DNA from: Rubrivivax gelatinosus
GTDB lineage: Bacteria; Pseudomonadota; Gammaproteobacteria; Burkholderiales; Burkholderiaceae_C
Length of the DNA stretch: 64,000 bases
Direction of reading: 5' to 3'
Assembly: GCF_004340905.1 (NCBI RefSeq)
Contig: NZ_SLXD01000007.1
Span: 62,001-126,000 of the forward strand
Shown piece by piece: positions 33,068 to 41,233 of the stretch (position 1 is the first letter of the stretch; each line of letters begins with the position of its first letter). Below the pieces are notes generated by a model, which was not told the DNA's origin, searched no databases, and saw only the letters and a program-made list of their open reading frames with translations. Made by a program: the position numbers and the translations under genes.

Positions 33068-33421
33068 ATGAACTCCCTGCCGGTACCGGTGCAGACCTTC
33101 GCGCTGCTCGCCCTGTCCAACCTGTTCATGACGTTTGCCTGGTACGGGCACCTGAAGTCGCTGTCCGGCAAGCCCTGGATCGTCGCGGCGCTGATCAGCT
33201 GGGGCATCGCGCTCTTCGAGTACCTGCTGCAGGTGCCGGCCAACCGCATCGGCTACGCCGGCGGGCTGAGCCTGGCGCAGCTGAAGATCGGCCAGGAAGT
33301 CATCACGCTGGCGATCTTCGTGCCCTTCGCGGTCTTCTACATGGATCAGCCGCTGAAGCTGGACTACCTGTGGGCCGGGCTGTGCCTGGTGGGTGCCGTC
33401 TATTTCATCTTCCGGTCATGA
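33068..33421 (+). CDS. DUF486 (DMT-like) membrane protein
   Basis: The 117-residue inner-membrane protein matches DUF486: four hydrophobic helices, with FALLALSNLFMTFAWYGHLK at the N terminus, KPWIVAALISWGIALFEYLL, LAQLKIGQEVITLAIFVPFA and YLWAGLCLVGAVYFIFRS at the end. The family is placed near the small drug/metabolite transporters, but no substrate is known. GAAGGAG lies 10-15 bases ahead of the ATG. The last codons of the gene overlap the candidate PHO box for the phosphate genes that follow. Confidence 0.88.
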   Translation: MNSLPVPVQTFALLALSNLFMTFAWYGHLKSLSGKPWIVAALISWGIALFEYLLQVPANRIGYAGGLSLAQLKIGQEVITLAIFVPFAVFYMDQPLKLDYLWAGLCLVGAVYFIFRS

Positions 33422-33430
33422 AACTGTCAC
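33413..33430 (+). promoter_or_regulatory. Candidate PHO box (PhoB site) ahead of the DUF47-PiT pair
   Basis: CGGTCAT, four bases GAAA, then CTGTCAC. Compared with the PhoB consensus of two CTGTCAT repeats four bases apart, 12 of 14 positions match. A TAGAAT follows at 33436-33441, only five bases on instead of the usual ten, so the exact -10 is uncertain. The box overlaps the end of the DUF486 gene and lies 53 bases ahead of the DUF47 start. Confidence 0.5.
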
Positions 33431-33482
33431 CGTTCTAGAATCGCGGATTCACGATCCGGCCGGTGATCCCACCGGAGACCGC

Positions 33483-34130
33483 ATGTTTTTTGGCAAGCTG
33501 CTTCCACGAGAAGGCAACTTCTTCGAACTCTTCAACCAGCACGGCGCCTTCGTCGTCGAGGGCGCACGAGCCTTCATGCTGCTGGTCCAGCACTACTCGG
33601 ACCCCCTGGCGCGCGAAAAGCACAGCGCCGACGTGATCGCCGCCGAACGTTCGGCCGACAAGGTGACCGCCGAGGTCAACCGCGCGCTGCACCGCACCTT
33701 CATCACGCCGCTGGACCGCGAGCAGATCCACGCGCTGATCAACTCGATGGACGACATCGTCGACCTGCTGCAGGACTCGTCGGAAGTGATGTCGCTGTAC
33801 GACCTGCAGCACGTCAGCGAGGACGTGATCCGGCTCACCGAGATCTCGGTGCGCTGCTGCGAACGCGTGCAGCACGTCGTCTCGCTGCTGCCGAACCTGC
33901 GTGACCAGGCCACCGCCGAGTCCGCGATCAAGACCTGCGAGGAGATCGACCGGCTCGAGTCCGACGCCGACCGCGTCATGCGCTCGGCGATGTCGCGCCT
34001 GTTCCGGGAAGAGGTCGACACGCGCGAACTGATCAAGCTGAAGGCCGTCTACGAACACCTGGAGTCGATCTCCGACCGCTGCGAAGACGTCGCCAACCTG
34101 ATCGAAGGCATCGTCCTCGAGAATTCCTGA
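33483..34130 (+). CDS. DUF47 family PhoU-like accessory protein
   Basis: The 215-residue, mostly helical protein is of the DUF47/PhoU-like family. It starts MFFGKLLPREGNFFELFNQH and has paired helical repeats with acidic metal-binding runs, seen in LINSMDDIVDLLQDSSEVMS and YEHLESISDRCEDVANLIEG. Such proteins sit beside PiT transporters and are thought to regulate them; PhoU binds metal clusters through similar residues. The gene for a PiT transporter begins 20 bases downstream. No membrane segment is present. Confidence 0.92.
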   Translation: MFFGKLLPREGNFFELFNQHGAFVVEGARAFMLLVQHYSDPLAREKHSADVIAAERSADKVTAEVNRALHRTFITPLDREQIHALINSMDDIVDLLQDSSEVMSLYDLQHVSEDVIRLTEISVRCCERVQHVVSLLPNLRDQATAESAIKTCEEIDRLESDADRVMRSAMSRLFREEVDTRELIKLKAVYEHLESISDRCEDVANLIEGIVLENS

Positions 34131-34149
34131 CCGCCGGACGGTCCCTCAC

Positions 34150-35160
34150 ATGGATGCACTTCCGGTCGGCTTCTGGGTCGTGGTGATGCTCGTCGTTCTG
34201 GCGCTCGTCTTCGACTTCATGAATGGTTTCCACGATGCGGCGAACTCCATCGCCACCGTCGTGTCCACGGGCGTTCTCAAGCCGCAGCAGGCGGTGGCGT
34301 TCGCCGCGTTCTTCAACATCCTCGCCATCGCGGTGTTCCAGCTGAAGGTCGCCGCGACCGTCGGCAAGGGCATCGTCGAGCCGGGCATCGTCGACCAGCA
34401 CGTCATCTTCGGCGCACTGGTCGGGGCGATCGCCTGGAACGTGATCACCTGGTGGTACGGCATCCCGTCGTCGAGCTCGCACGCGCTCATCGGCGGCATC
34501 GTCGGTGCCACCATCTCCAAGGCCGGCAGCGGCCCGCTGGTGGCCTCGGGCCTGATCAAGACGGTGGCCTTCATCTTCATCTCGCCGGTGCTGGGCTTCC
34601 TGCTCGGCTCGCTGATCATGGTGGCGGTGGCCTGGATCTGTCGAAGATCCTCGCCATTGAAGGTCGACAACACGTTCAGGCGGCTGCAGCTGGTCTCCGC
34701 GGGCATGTACTCGCTGGGCCACGGCGGCAACGACGCGCAGAAGACGATCGGCATCATCTGGCTGCTGCTGATCGCTTCGGGCTATGCCAGTGCCAGCGAC
34801 CACATGCCGCCGATGTGGGTCATCTGGTCGTGCTACGTCGCGATCGGCCTGGGCACGCTGTTCGGCGGCTGGCGCATCGTCAAGACCATGGGCCAGCGCA
34901 TCACCAAGCTCAAGCCGGTGGGCGGCTTCTGCGCCGAGGCCGGCGGGGCGGTGACGCTGTTCATGGCCACGGCGCTGGGCGTGCCGGTGTCGACCACGCA
35001 CACGATCACCGGCGCGATCTACGGTGTCGGCTCGGTGCGCAGCGCCTCGGCGGTGCGCTGGGGGCTGGCGGGCAACATCGTGCTGGCGTGGATCTTCACG
35101 ATCCCGGCGACGGCCTTCATTGCCGCCGTCTTCTACGCGCTCAGCAACTACCTCTTCTGA
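34150..35160 (+). CDS. pit: PiT family inorganic phosphate transporter
   Basis: The 336-residue inner-membrane protein is a low-affinity phosphate:proton (or metal-phosphate) symporter. It has the duplicated PiT signature: FDFMNGFHDAANSIATVVST near residue 19 and QLVSAGMYSLGHGGNDAQKT near residue 180, plus SSSSHALIGGIVGATISK and PVSTTHTITGAIYGVGSV. About ten hydrophobic helices are seen. It is the bacterial short form. With the DUF47 gene it makes a two-gene unit behind a candidate PHO box. Its last 13 bases overlap the convergent TM2-like gene. Confidence 0.94.
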   Translation: MDALPVGFWVVVMLVVLALVFDFMNGFHDAANSIATVVSTGVLKPQQAVAFAAFFNILAIAVFQLKVAATVGKGIVEPGIVDQHVIFGALVGAIAWNVITWWYGIPSSSSHALIGGIVGATISKAGSGPLVASGLIKTVAFIFISPVLGFLLGSLIMVAVAWICRRSSPLKVDNTFRRLQLVSAGMYSLGHGGNDAQKTIGIIWLLLIASGYASASDHMPPMWVIWSCYVAIGLGTLFGGWRIVKTMGQRITKLKPVGGFCAEAGGAVTLFMATALGVPVSTTHTITGAIYGVGSVRSASAVRWGLAGNIVLAWIFTIPATAFIAAVFYALSNYLF

Positions 35161-35603
35161 GGGCCAGGTGGCTCGGCCCCGGGGCCGAGCTGCCACTCGA
35201 AGAACTTCTGGCCGCCGTAGGCGACGGTGCTCGTGAGCACCACGCCGCCGACCATCAGCGCCACGATCGCCGCCAGCACCGGTGCCCAGCCGGTCCTGCG
35301 GCCGGGGCGGCCCGGGTTGTGGCGTGCGTCCCAGCGCTCGTCGGGCGTCAGTGCGAGGACCATCGCGCACAGCATCGCCTGCGACAGCATCAGCCCCAGC
35401 AGCGGCAGCAGCAGCCAGGCGGCGCGGTCGTCCTGGCCCAGGGTCTGCAGGCGCACGGCGCCTGCCAGTCCGGCCGCGGTGGGCGGCAGATGCAGCCAGC
35501 CAGGCGCGTCGCGCGGCCCGTGCAGGTAGAAGCGGTGGGCGCCGAAGGCGCCGAGCGCAAACGCCAGCCAGGCTGCGGCGGTCTTGGAGCGGTAGCGCCT
35601 CAT
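35148..35603 (-). CDS. TM2-like small membrane protein
   Basis: The 151-residue protein starts MRRYRSKTAAAWLAFALGAF and continues GAHRFYLHGPRDAPGW, the basic-hydrophobic-GxHRFYL pattern of TM2 domains. Two or three more hydrophobic segments follow (LLLPLLGLMLSQAMLCAMVL near residues 63-82 and PVLAAIVALMVGGVVLTST near 108-126). The family has no settled function. Genes converge here: the stop (TAG at 35148-35150) lies inside the end of the PiT gene, giving a 13-base overlap. Confidence 0.7.
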   Translation of the reverse strand: MRRYRSKTAAAWLAFALGAFGAHRFYLHGPRDAPGWLHLPPTAAGLAGAVRLQTLGQDDRAAWLLLPLLGLMLSQAMLCAMVLALTPDERWDARHNPGRPGRRTGWAPVLAAIVALMVGGVVLTSTVAYGGQKFFEWQLGPGAEPPGPQKR

Positions 35604-35619
35604 CCCGCTCCTTCTTGCC

Positions 35620-36153
35620 TCACTCGGGCGCGCTTTCCTCGCCGGGGCCCAGCGCGCGCTGCATCAGCGGGACGTCGAGCCAGCGGCCGTGCTTCCAGCC
35701 CGCGGCACGCAGGATGCCTGCGGGCTCGAAGCCCAGCGCCTGGTGCAGCCCGATCGAGCCGACGTTCTCCGAGTCGCCGATGATGGCGAGCATCTGGCGC
35801 GCGCCGACGGCCTCGCAGCGTGCGATCAGTTCGGCCAGCAGCAGCCGGCCCAGGCCGCGGCCGGCGGCTTCGTGGTGGACGTAGATCGAGTCCTCGACGC
35901 AGAAGCGGTAGGCCGGGCGCGGGCGGAAGTGGTTGGCGTAGGCGTAGCCGACGACGCGGCCGCCTTCCTCGGCGACGAGCCAGGGCAGGCCCTTGGCGGT
36001 GACGTCGGCGCGGCGGCGGGCCATCTCGGCTTCGGCCGGCGCTTCGGTCTCGAAGGTGCCGGTGCCGTGCTGCACGTGGTGGGCGTAGATGGCGGTGATC
36101 GCGCCGACGTCGGCGTCGGTGCTGGGGCGGATGACGATCGGTCCGGTGCTCAT
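35620..36153 (-). CDS. GNAT acetyltransferase, phosphinothricin acetyltransferase-like
   Basis: The 177-residue enzyme has the Pat/YncA pattern: VIRPSTDADVGAITAIYAHH, then HGTGTFETEAPAEAEMARR, then GLPWLVAEEGGRVVGYAYAN, FCVEDSIYVHHEAAGRGLGR with the acetyl-CoA loop (Ala-Ala-Gly-Arg-Gly-Leu-Gly), and SIGLHQALGFEPAGILRAAG. Members acetylate methionine sulfoximine or sulfone, phosphinothricin or similar toxic amino-acid analogues. The ATG at 36153 (MSTGPIVIRP) matches the family start. It is divergent from the rpsP operon and 16 bases upstream of the TM2-like gene on the same strand. Confidence 0.9.
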   Translation of the reverse strand: MSTGPIVIRPSTDADVGAITAIYAHHVQHGTGTFETEAPAEAEMARRRADVTAKGLPWLVAEEGGRVVGYAYANHFRPRPAYRFCVEDSIYVHHEAAGRGLGRLLLAELIARCEAVGARQMLAIIGDSENVGSIGLHQALGFEPAGILRAAGWKHGRWLDVPLMQRALGPGEESAPE

Positions 36154-36227
36154 GCGGGATTGAAGACGGTGCGGAAGGCGGCGGCGCGTGGTGTGAACGG
36201 TGCCCGGAAGTCGGCTCGCGCCGCGGC

Positions 36228-36258
36228 TTGTCGCTTCCGGTCGAGTCGAGTTTATAAT
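36228..36258 (+). promoter_or_regulatory. Promoter of the rpsP operon, with a long leader
   Basis: TTGTCG at 36228-36233 and a perfect TATAAT at 36253-36258, 19 bases apart. Transcription would start near 36265, leaving a leader of about 155 bases before rpsP. The 268 bases between the acetyltransferase and rpsP hold this promoter and no gene that I can support. Confidence 0.6.
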
Positions 36259-36421
36259 GCGCGGTTCCCGGCGCCGGCTTTGGGCAGTTTCATGCGAGCG
36301 AACAGCAGGCATGAGACTGACGGCGCGTATCTACGGGGCCCGAAGACGTACTCTTTGATTGCCCGCAGCTGGACGTGTCCTCAGCGGTGCGGCGGTCGCC
36401 TCACACATCAGGAATTCCGAC

Positions 36422-36670
36422 ATGGTCGTGATCCGTCTGGCCCGTGGCGGCGCGAAGAAGCGCCCGTTCTACAACATCGTCGTCGCCGACTCGCGCGAGC
36501 GTCGCGACGGCCGCTTCATCGAGCGCGTGGGTTTCTACAACCCGATGGCCTCGGGCGCCGAAGAAGGTCTGCGCCTCGCGCTCGACCGCGTGACCTACTG
36601 GGCCGGCGTCGGCGCGCAACTGTCGCCGACCGTTGCCCGTCTGGTCGTCCAGGCCAAGAAGGCGGTCTAA
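36422..36670 (+). CDS. rpsP: 30S ribosomal protein S16
   Basis: The 82-residue protein starts [20 protein letters not shown] and continues [20 protein letters not shown], the S16 signature; it binds 16S rRNA early in assembly. It is the first gene of the classical rpsP-rimM-trmD-rplS operon, joining two ribosomal proteins with a 16S maturation factor and a tRNA methyltransferase. Only 6 bases separate it from rimM. The C terminus [11 protein letters not shown] is typical for the order. Confidence 0.97.
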   Translation: MVVIRLARGGAKKRPFYNIVVADSRERRDGRFIERVGFYNPMASGAEEGLRLALDRVTYWAGVGAQLSPTVARLVVQAKKAV

Positions 36671-36676
36671 AGCCGC

Positions 36677-37258
36677 ATGGCCGTGGTCACCTCGACGTCA
36701 CCGCTGACGGCGCCCGACGCGCCACCCCGGCCGGCCGACGCCATCGAGGTGGGCCGCGTGCTCGGCGCCTGGGGCGTCAAGGGCGGGATCAAGGTCAAGC
36801 CTTTCTCGTCCGACCCGCAGGCGCTGTTCTCCTCCAAGCGCTGGTTCCTGGAGCCGTCCGAGGCCAAGCCCGGGCACCAGGTGCCGGCACTGCTGCGCGT
36901 GGCTTCCGCGCGCGAGCAGGGTGATGTCGTCGTCGCGACGATCCACGACCTGGCCGATCGCGACCTGGCCCAGGCGCTGGCCGGCGCGCGCATCTTCGTG
37001 GCGCGCTCCAGCTTCCCGACGCCCGACGAGGACGAGTTTTACTGGGTCGACCTGATCGGCCTGGACGTGCACGATCGCGCTGGGCTCGTGCTCGGCCGCG
37101 TCGTCGGCCTGGTCGAGACCGGCCCGCACTGCGTGCTGCGCGTTCAGCCCGCCGACGAGACGGCCGACGAGGTCCTGATCCCGTTCGTGGCCGCCTATGT
37201 CGACCGTGTCGACCTCGCCGGCCGCACGATCCACGTCGACTGGGAAGCCGATTTCTGA
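36677..37258 (+). CDS. rimM: 16S rRNA maturation factor RimM
   Basis: The 193-residue protein helps assemble the head of the 30S subunit by binding S19. After a variable, proline-rich first 20 residues it has the N-terminal barrel AIEVGRVLGAWGVKGGIKVK, then the PRC barrel with EDEFYWVDLIGLDVHDRAGL, LGRVVGLVETGPHCVLRV, and the final VLIPFVAAYVDRVDLAGRTI. These are the standard RimM motifs. It is the second gene of the rpsP operon, 11 bases before trmD. Confidence 0.96.
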   Translation: MAVVTSTSPLTAPDAPPRPADAIEVGRVLGAWGVKGGIKVKPFSSDPQALFSSKRWFLEPSEAKPGHQVPALLRVASAREQGDVVVATIHDLADRDLAQALAGARIFVARSSFPTPDEDEFYWVDLIGLDVHDRAGLVLGRVVGLVETGPHCVLRVQPADETADEVLIPFVAAYVDRVDLAGRTIHVDWEADF

Positions 37259-37269
37259 CGGCGAAGCCG

Positions 37270-38016
37270 ATGCGCTTCGACGTCGTCACGCTGTTCCCCG
37301 AACTCTTCGCCCCCCATCTCGCGGTGGGCATCACGCGGCGTGCGTTCACCTCCGGTCTCGTCGACGTGCGGCTGTGGCAGCTGCGCGACTTCGCCGACGA
37401 CACCTATCGCCGCATCGACGACCGTCCCTACGGCGGCGGCCCGGGCATGGTGATGCTGGTCGAGCCGCTGCTGCGCGCGCTCGACGCGGTGCGCGCCGAA
37501 CGCGGCGACGTGCCTGTCGTGCACTTCACGCCCACCGGCCGCCGCCTGGACCAGGCCGTCGTGCAGGAGTTCGCTGCCGGCCCCGGCGCGGTGCTGCTGT
37601 GCGGGCGCTACGAAGGCATCGACCAGCGTTTCATCGACCGCCGCGTGACCCACGAGATCAGCCTCGGCGACTTCGTGCTGTCCGGCGGCGAGCTGCCGGC
37701 GCTGGCTCTGCTCGACGCCGTCGCGCGGCTGCAGTACGGTGTCATCCCGGCGCCGTCGCACGAGCAGGACAGCTTCGGCGACGGCCTGCTCGAAGGGCCG
37801 TCGTACAGCCGCCCCGAGCGCCTGTCGCTCGACGGCGAGGAACTGGCGGTGCCGGCGGTGCTGCTGTCGGGGCATCACGGCGAGATCTCCCGCTGGCGGC
37901 GCGAGCGCTCGCTGGAGCGCACGGCCCGCCGGCGCCCCGACCTGATCGCCGCGGCACGCGCCGCCGGGCGTCTTTCACGCGCCGACGAGCGTTACCTGTC
38001 TGCCCTCGAGCTATAA
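37270..38016 (+). CDS. trmD: tRNA (guanine37-N1)-methyltransferase
   Basis: The 248-residue SPOUT methyltransferase makes m1G37, which prevents frameshifting. It has [20 protein letters not shown] at the start, [18 protein letters not shown] near residues 57-74, [18 protein letters not shown] near 113 and [20 protein letters not shown] near 133-152, which form the knotted SAM site, then the C-terminal tRNA-binding helices ([17 protein letters not shown]). The last codons and the stop lie within a hairpin that looks like a terminator. Confidence 0.97.
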   Translation: MRFDVVTLFPELFAPHLAVGITRRAFTSGLVDVRLWQLRDFADDTYRRIDDRPYGGGPGMVMLVEPLLRALDAVRAERGDVPVVHFTPTGRRLDQAVVQEFAAGPGAVLLCGRYEGIDQRFIDRRVTHEISLGDFVLSGGELPALALLDAVARLQYGVIPAPSHEQDSFGDGLLEGPSYSRPERLSLDGEELAVPAVLLSGHHGEISRWRRERSLERTARRRPDLIAAARAAGRLSRADERYLSALEL

Positions 38017-38028
38017 TCGAGGGCTTTT
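38002..38028 (+). terminator. Terminator hairpin spanning the trmD stop, with an embedded TATAAT
   Basis: GCCCTCGA (38002-38009) pairs perfectly with TCGAGGGC (38017-38024) across a 7-base loop, followed by TTTT. The loop holds the trmD stop codon TAA, and TATAAT at 38012-38017 could be the -10 of a separate rplS promoter. Ribosomes finishing trmD would cover the 5' arm, so the stem may form only when translation is poor. Confidence 0.6.
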
Positions 38029-38125
38029 CGATCCTCTGCCGGGCAACCGGTGGGCCGGCCGCGTGGCCGGGCCTGCCGACATTCCGATCCACAACCCCCG
38101 CGCACGATCGCCATCGGAGAAAACC

Positions 38126-38479
38126 TTGAACCTCATCGAGACCCTCGAGCAGGAAGAGATCGCCCGCCTGGGCAAGACGATCCCGGCCTTCGCCCCCGGC
38201 GACACCGTCATCGTCAACGTCAACGTCGTCGAAGGCACCCGCAAGCGCGTGCAGGCCTACGAAGGCGTCGTCATTGCCAAGCGCAACCGCGGCATCAACA
38301 GCAGCTTCATCGTCCGCAAGATCTCCAGCGGCGAAGGCGTGGAACGGACGTTCCAGCTGTACAGCCCGCTGATCGCCTCGATCGAAGTCAAGCGCCGCGG
38401 CGACGTGCGCCGCGCCAAGCTGTACTTCCTGCGCGAGCGCAGCGGCAAGAGCGCGCGCATCAAGGAAAAGCTGGCGTGA
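38126..38479 (+). CDS. rplS: 50S ribosomal protein L19
   Basis: The 117-residue protein begins at a TTG (38126) as [20 protein letters not shown], the usual start of L19, preceded by GGAG. It continues [40 protein letters not shown] and [19 protein letters not shown]19 lies at the 30S-50S interface. It is the last gene of the rpsP operon and has its own candidate -10 about 110 bases upstream and a strong terminator after it. Confidence 0.97.
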   Translation: MNLIETLEQEEIARLGKTIPAFAPGDTVIVNVNVVEGTRKRVQAYEGVVIAKRNRGINSSFIVRKISSGEGVERTFQLYSPLIASIEVKRRGDVRRAKLYFLRERSGKSARIKEKLA

Positions 38480-38521
38480 TGCCGGGTCGTCCCGGCTGTG
38501 CCGGACGGCCCGATCGCCAAG

Positions 38522-38547
38522 AGGCGCCGCGTTGCGGCGCCTTTTTC
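38522..38547 (+). terminator. Rho-independent terminator after rplS
   Basis: AGGCGCCGC (38522-38530) pairs with GCGGCGCCT (38534-38542) across GTT and is followed by TTTTCGTTT. It lies 42 bases after the rplS stop and ends the ribosomal operon just ahead of the NUDIX gene. Confidence 0.88.
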
Positions 38548-38561
38548 GTTTGCGCGCCGCG

Positions 38562-39233
38562 ATGACGCCGCCGCGCATCCTGCACCCGCAGGCCATCCCG
38601 GTTGCCGGAGTCGACGCGCATCTGCCGCCGCTGCCGCCCGAGCGCCTGACGCCGGCCGCGCTGCGCCGGCGTTTTTCCGCGCCGGGCGCCTGGACGCCCG
38701 AACTCGCCGGCGACGGCCGCCCGACGGACGACCGACCCTCGGCTGCCGCCGCCGTGCTGGTGGCGGTGGTCGACCGCGAAGGCGGAGCCACGGTGCTGCT
38801 GACGCGCCGCACCGAGCACCTGCGTGACCATGCCGGGCAGATCAGCTTCCCCGGTGGCCGCGTCGAACCGGAGGACGCCGACGCCGCGGCCACCGCGTTG
38901 CGAGAGGCGCAGGAAGAGGTGGGCCTGGCGCCGCAGCACGTCGAGGTCATCGGCTGCCTGCCGGTCTACACGACGGTGACGCATTTCGTCGTCACGCCGG
39001 TCGTTGCCATCGTCACGCCGCCGTTCGAGCTGACGCTCGACGCCTTCGAGGTCGCCGCCGCGTTCGAGGTGCCGCTGGCCTTCCTGATGGACCCGGCGAA
39101 CCACCGGCGCCACGTCTTCGAGGCCGGCGGCGCGAGGCGCCAGTTCCTCTCGATGCCCTGGGGCGAACACTTCATCTGGGGCGCCACCGCGGCGATGCTG
39201 CGCAATCTCTACGGCTTCCTCGCCGAGAGCTGA
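38562..39233 (+). CDS. CoA pyrophosphatase-type NUDIX hydrolase
   Basis: The 223-residue protein has the NUDIX box GGRVEPEDADAAATALREAQ continuing as EEVGL near residues 104-128, with its REAQEE catalytic core. Immediately before it is LLTRRTEHLRDHAGQISFPG, the UPF0035 motif that marks CoA pyrophosphatases of the NudL/PCD1 type. The enzyme would split CoA or oxidised CoA into phosphopantetheine and 3',5'-ADP. The first 45 residues are a Pro/Ala/Arg-rich lead. It begins just after the rplS terminator and ends 26 bases before the CobD-like gene. Confidence 0.92.
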   Translation: MTPPRILHPQAIPVAGVDAHLPPLPPERLTPAALRRRFSAPGAWTPELAGDGRPTDDRPSAAAAVLVAVVDREGGATVLLTRRTEHLRDHAGQISFPGGRVEPEDADAAATALREAQEEVGLAPQHVEVIGCLPVYTTVTHFVVTPVVAIVTPPFELTLDAFEVAAAFEVPLAFLMDPANHRRHVFEAGGARRQFLSMPWGEHFIWGATAAMLRNLYGFLAES

Positions 39234-39259
39234 GTCACGGCCTTTATCATCGTCAGCCG

Positions 39260-40249
39260 ATGAGTTTTTTCGCCGTCCTGTTCGCGCTGCTGATCGAGCA
39301 GCTCAAGCCGCTTCCGCGCGACAACGGGATCCATCACGCGCTCGTCGCCTGGGTCCGCTGGGCGAGCCGCAACTTCGACGCCGGCAAGGCGCACCACACG
39401 GTGGTCGTCTGGTGCGTTGCGGTGCTGGTGCCCGCGGTCGCCGTGGCCGGCGCCTATCTGGCGATCTCGCACTTCAGCTTGCTGCTGGCCCTGGTGTTCG
39501 ACGTCGCGCTGCTGTACCTGACGCTGGGTTTCCGCCAGTTCAGCCACTACTTCACCGACATCCGCGACGCGCTGGACCGCGGCGACGAGAACCTCGCGCG
39601 CCAGCGCCTGGCCGAGTGGCGCCACCTCGACGCCAGCGAGCTGCCGCGCACCGAGGTGCTGCGCCACGTGCTCGAACACGCACTGCTGGCCGCGCACCGC
39701 CACGTCTTCGGCGTCTTCTTCTGGTTCGTCGTCTTCTCGGCGCTCGGTCTGGGGCCGACCGGCGCGGTGCTCTACCGCATGGCCGAGTTCGCGTCGCGTT
39801 TCTGGGCCTTCCGCCACCGCACGATGGACGTGCCGACCAGCGAAGGGCTGATGACGCTGTCGCGGCGCTGGTTCGAGATCATCGACCACGTGCCGGCGCG
39901 GCTGACGGCCTTCGGCTTCGCGGTGGTCGGCAACTTCGAGGAGGCGGTCGGCGGCTGGCGCCGTGACGCGGCGCTCTGGCTGTACCCGAACGAAGGCATC
40001 ATCCTCGCCGCCGCGGCCGGCGCCGTCGGCGTGCAGCTCGGTGGCAGCGCGGCGCCCGGCGTCACGCCCGACCGTTCCAAGACCTTCGTCGCCGGTGCCG
40101 AACCGGGCACGGTCGCCGCCGAAGGCTCGACCCCGGGCGCACCACCGCAGCTCGGCCACCTGCAGAGCGTCGTCGGCCTGGTCTGGCGCTCGGTCGTGCT
40201 GTGGATGCTGCTGCTGGTGCTGCTCACGCTGGCCAACGTCGTCGGCTGA
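39260..40249 (+). CDS. CobD/CbiB-like integral membrane protein
   Basis: The 329-residue membrane protein is of the CobD/CbiB-like group common in betaproteobacteria. It begins MSFFAVLFALLIEQLKPLPR, has several hydrophobic helices and the core LTLGFRQFSHYFTDIRDALD, LPRTEVLRHVLEHALLAAHR and LYRMAEFASRFWAFR. True CobD makes adenosylcobinamide phosphate, but this form lies outside any cobalamin cluster and is also close to AmpE, so its role is uncertain. An insert of Gly/Ala/Pro-rich sequence lies near residues 265-295, before the last helix. It is convergent with rsgA. Confidence 0.82.
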   Translation: MSFFAVLFALLIEQLKPLPRDNGIHHALVAWVRWASRNFDAGKAHHTVVVWCVAVLVPAVAVAGAYLAISHFSLLLALVFDVALLYLTLGFRQFSHYFTDIRDALDRGDENLARQRLAEWRHLDASELPRTEVLRHVLEHALLAAHRHVFGVFFWFVVFSALGLGPTGAVLYRMAEFASRFWAFRHRTMDVPTSEGLMTLSRRWFEIIDHVPARLTAFGFAVVGNFEEAVGGWRRDAALWLYPNEGIILAAAAGAVGVQLGGSAAPGVTPDRSKTFVAGAEPGTVAAEGSTPGAPPQLGHLQSVVGLVWRSVVLWMLLLVLLTLANVVG

Positions 40250-40256
40250 AACGGGA

Positions 40257-40272
40257 CCTGCGACGCCGCAGG
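40257..40272. terminator. Weak hairpin between the CobD-like gene and rsgA
   Basis: CCTGCG pairs with CGCAGG across ACGC, seven bases after the CobD-like stop. It is the only hairpin I see in the 81-base convergent gap; there is no T run on either side. Confidence 0.3.
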
Positions 40273-40330
40273 GCATCGCTCGCCCGTCGAAGGCCGGGGC
40301 ACGATGTCGCGTGCCACGGCGGGCATGGCC

Positions 40331-41233
40331 TCACCAGCGCCTGGCCGACAGCTCGTCGAACAGCTCTTCGTAGATCCGGTAGCGCGTTGGCGCGATCTCG
40401 CCGCGCGCCAGCGCCGCGCGCACGCCGCAGCCGGGTTCGTGGCGGTGGCTGCAGTTGTGGAAGCGGCATTCGCCCAGCGCGGCGGCGAAGTCCGGCATCA
40501 GCGTCGCCAGCTCGGTGGGCGCGATCTGGCGCAGGCCGAACTCCTGGAAGCCCGGCGAGTCGATCAGCGCGCCGCGGCGGGTGTCGTCCAGCCAGTACCA
40601 GCTCGTCGTCGTCGTCGTGTGGCGGCCGGACTTCAGCGCCTTGGAGATCTCGCCGACCTGGGCCGCGGCCTGCGGCACCAGCAGGTTGATCAGCGTGCTC
40701 TTGCCCATGCCGCTGGGGCCCAGCACCAGCGTCGTGCGGCCGTCCAGCCGCGGCGCCAGCGCGTCGCGGGCGGCCCCGGGTGCGGCCTTCAGCGCCAGCT
40801 CGACGACCTCGATGCCCATGCGTCGATAGGGCTCGAGCCGCGCGCGGGCGTCGGCGGCGGCCGGCAGGTCGGTCTTGTTCAGCCCGATCCAGCACCGGAT
40901 GCCGGCCTGGCCGGCGGCGATCAGCGCTCGCGTGAGCTGCGACTCGCTGAACATCGGCTCGCCGGCGACCAGCACCAGCACCGCGTCCAGATTGGCGGCA
41001 AACGACTTGGTGCGCCACTCGTCCTGGCGGAACAGCAGGTTGCGCCGCGCCTCGAGGTGTTCGATGACGCCTTCGTCGCCTGCCGGCAGCCAGCGCACGC
41101 GGTCGCCGACGACGAGCTCGCTCTTCTTGCCGCGCGGATGGCACAGCACGCGTTCGCCGTCGGGGGTTTCGACGACGACGTGGCGGCCGTGCGCCGCCAC
41201 CACCAGCCCCTGGTCCAGCGCCTCGAAGCTCAA
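40331..41233 (-). CDS. rsgA: Ribosome small subunit-dependent GTPase A
   Basis: The 300-residue circularly permuted GTPase aids late 30S maturation. An N-terminal OB fold (VVVETPDGERVLCHPRGKKS) precedes the GTPase with its permuted order: WIGLNKTDLP (G4) before LVLGPSGMGKSTLINLLVPQ (G1), TTTTTSWYWL (G2) and LIDSPGFQEFGL (G3). The C-terminal zinc knuckle is CRFHNCSHRHEPGCGV. The start is a TTG at 41233, overlapping the M48 stop (TTGA), because the OB fold begins there and no ATG fits. It is coupled to the protease gene upstream. Confidence 0.95.
   Translation of the reverse strand: MSFEALDQGLVVAAHGRHVVVETPDGERVLCHPRGKKSELVVGDRVRWLPAGDEGVIEHLEARRNLLFRQDEWRTKSFAANLDAVLVLVAGEPMFSESQLTRALIAAGQAGIRCWIGLNKTDLPAAADARARLEPYRRMGIEVVELALKAAPGAARDALAPRLDGRTTLVLGPSGMGKSTLINLLVPQAAAQVGEISKALKSGRHTTTTTSWYWLDDTRRGALIDSPGFQEFGLRQIAPTELATLMPDFAAALGECRFHNCSHRHEPGCGVRAALARGEIAPTRYRIYEELFDELSARRW

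Noticed and set aside
36258..36421. Possible leader peptide before rpsP
   Set aside because: A short ATG frame exists near 36292 but runs through the rpsP start region with no run of regulatory codons and no ribosome site; there is not enough to call a gene.
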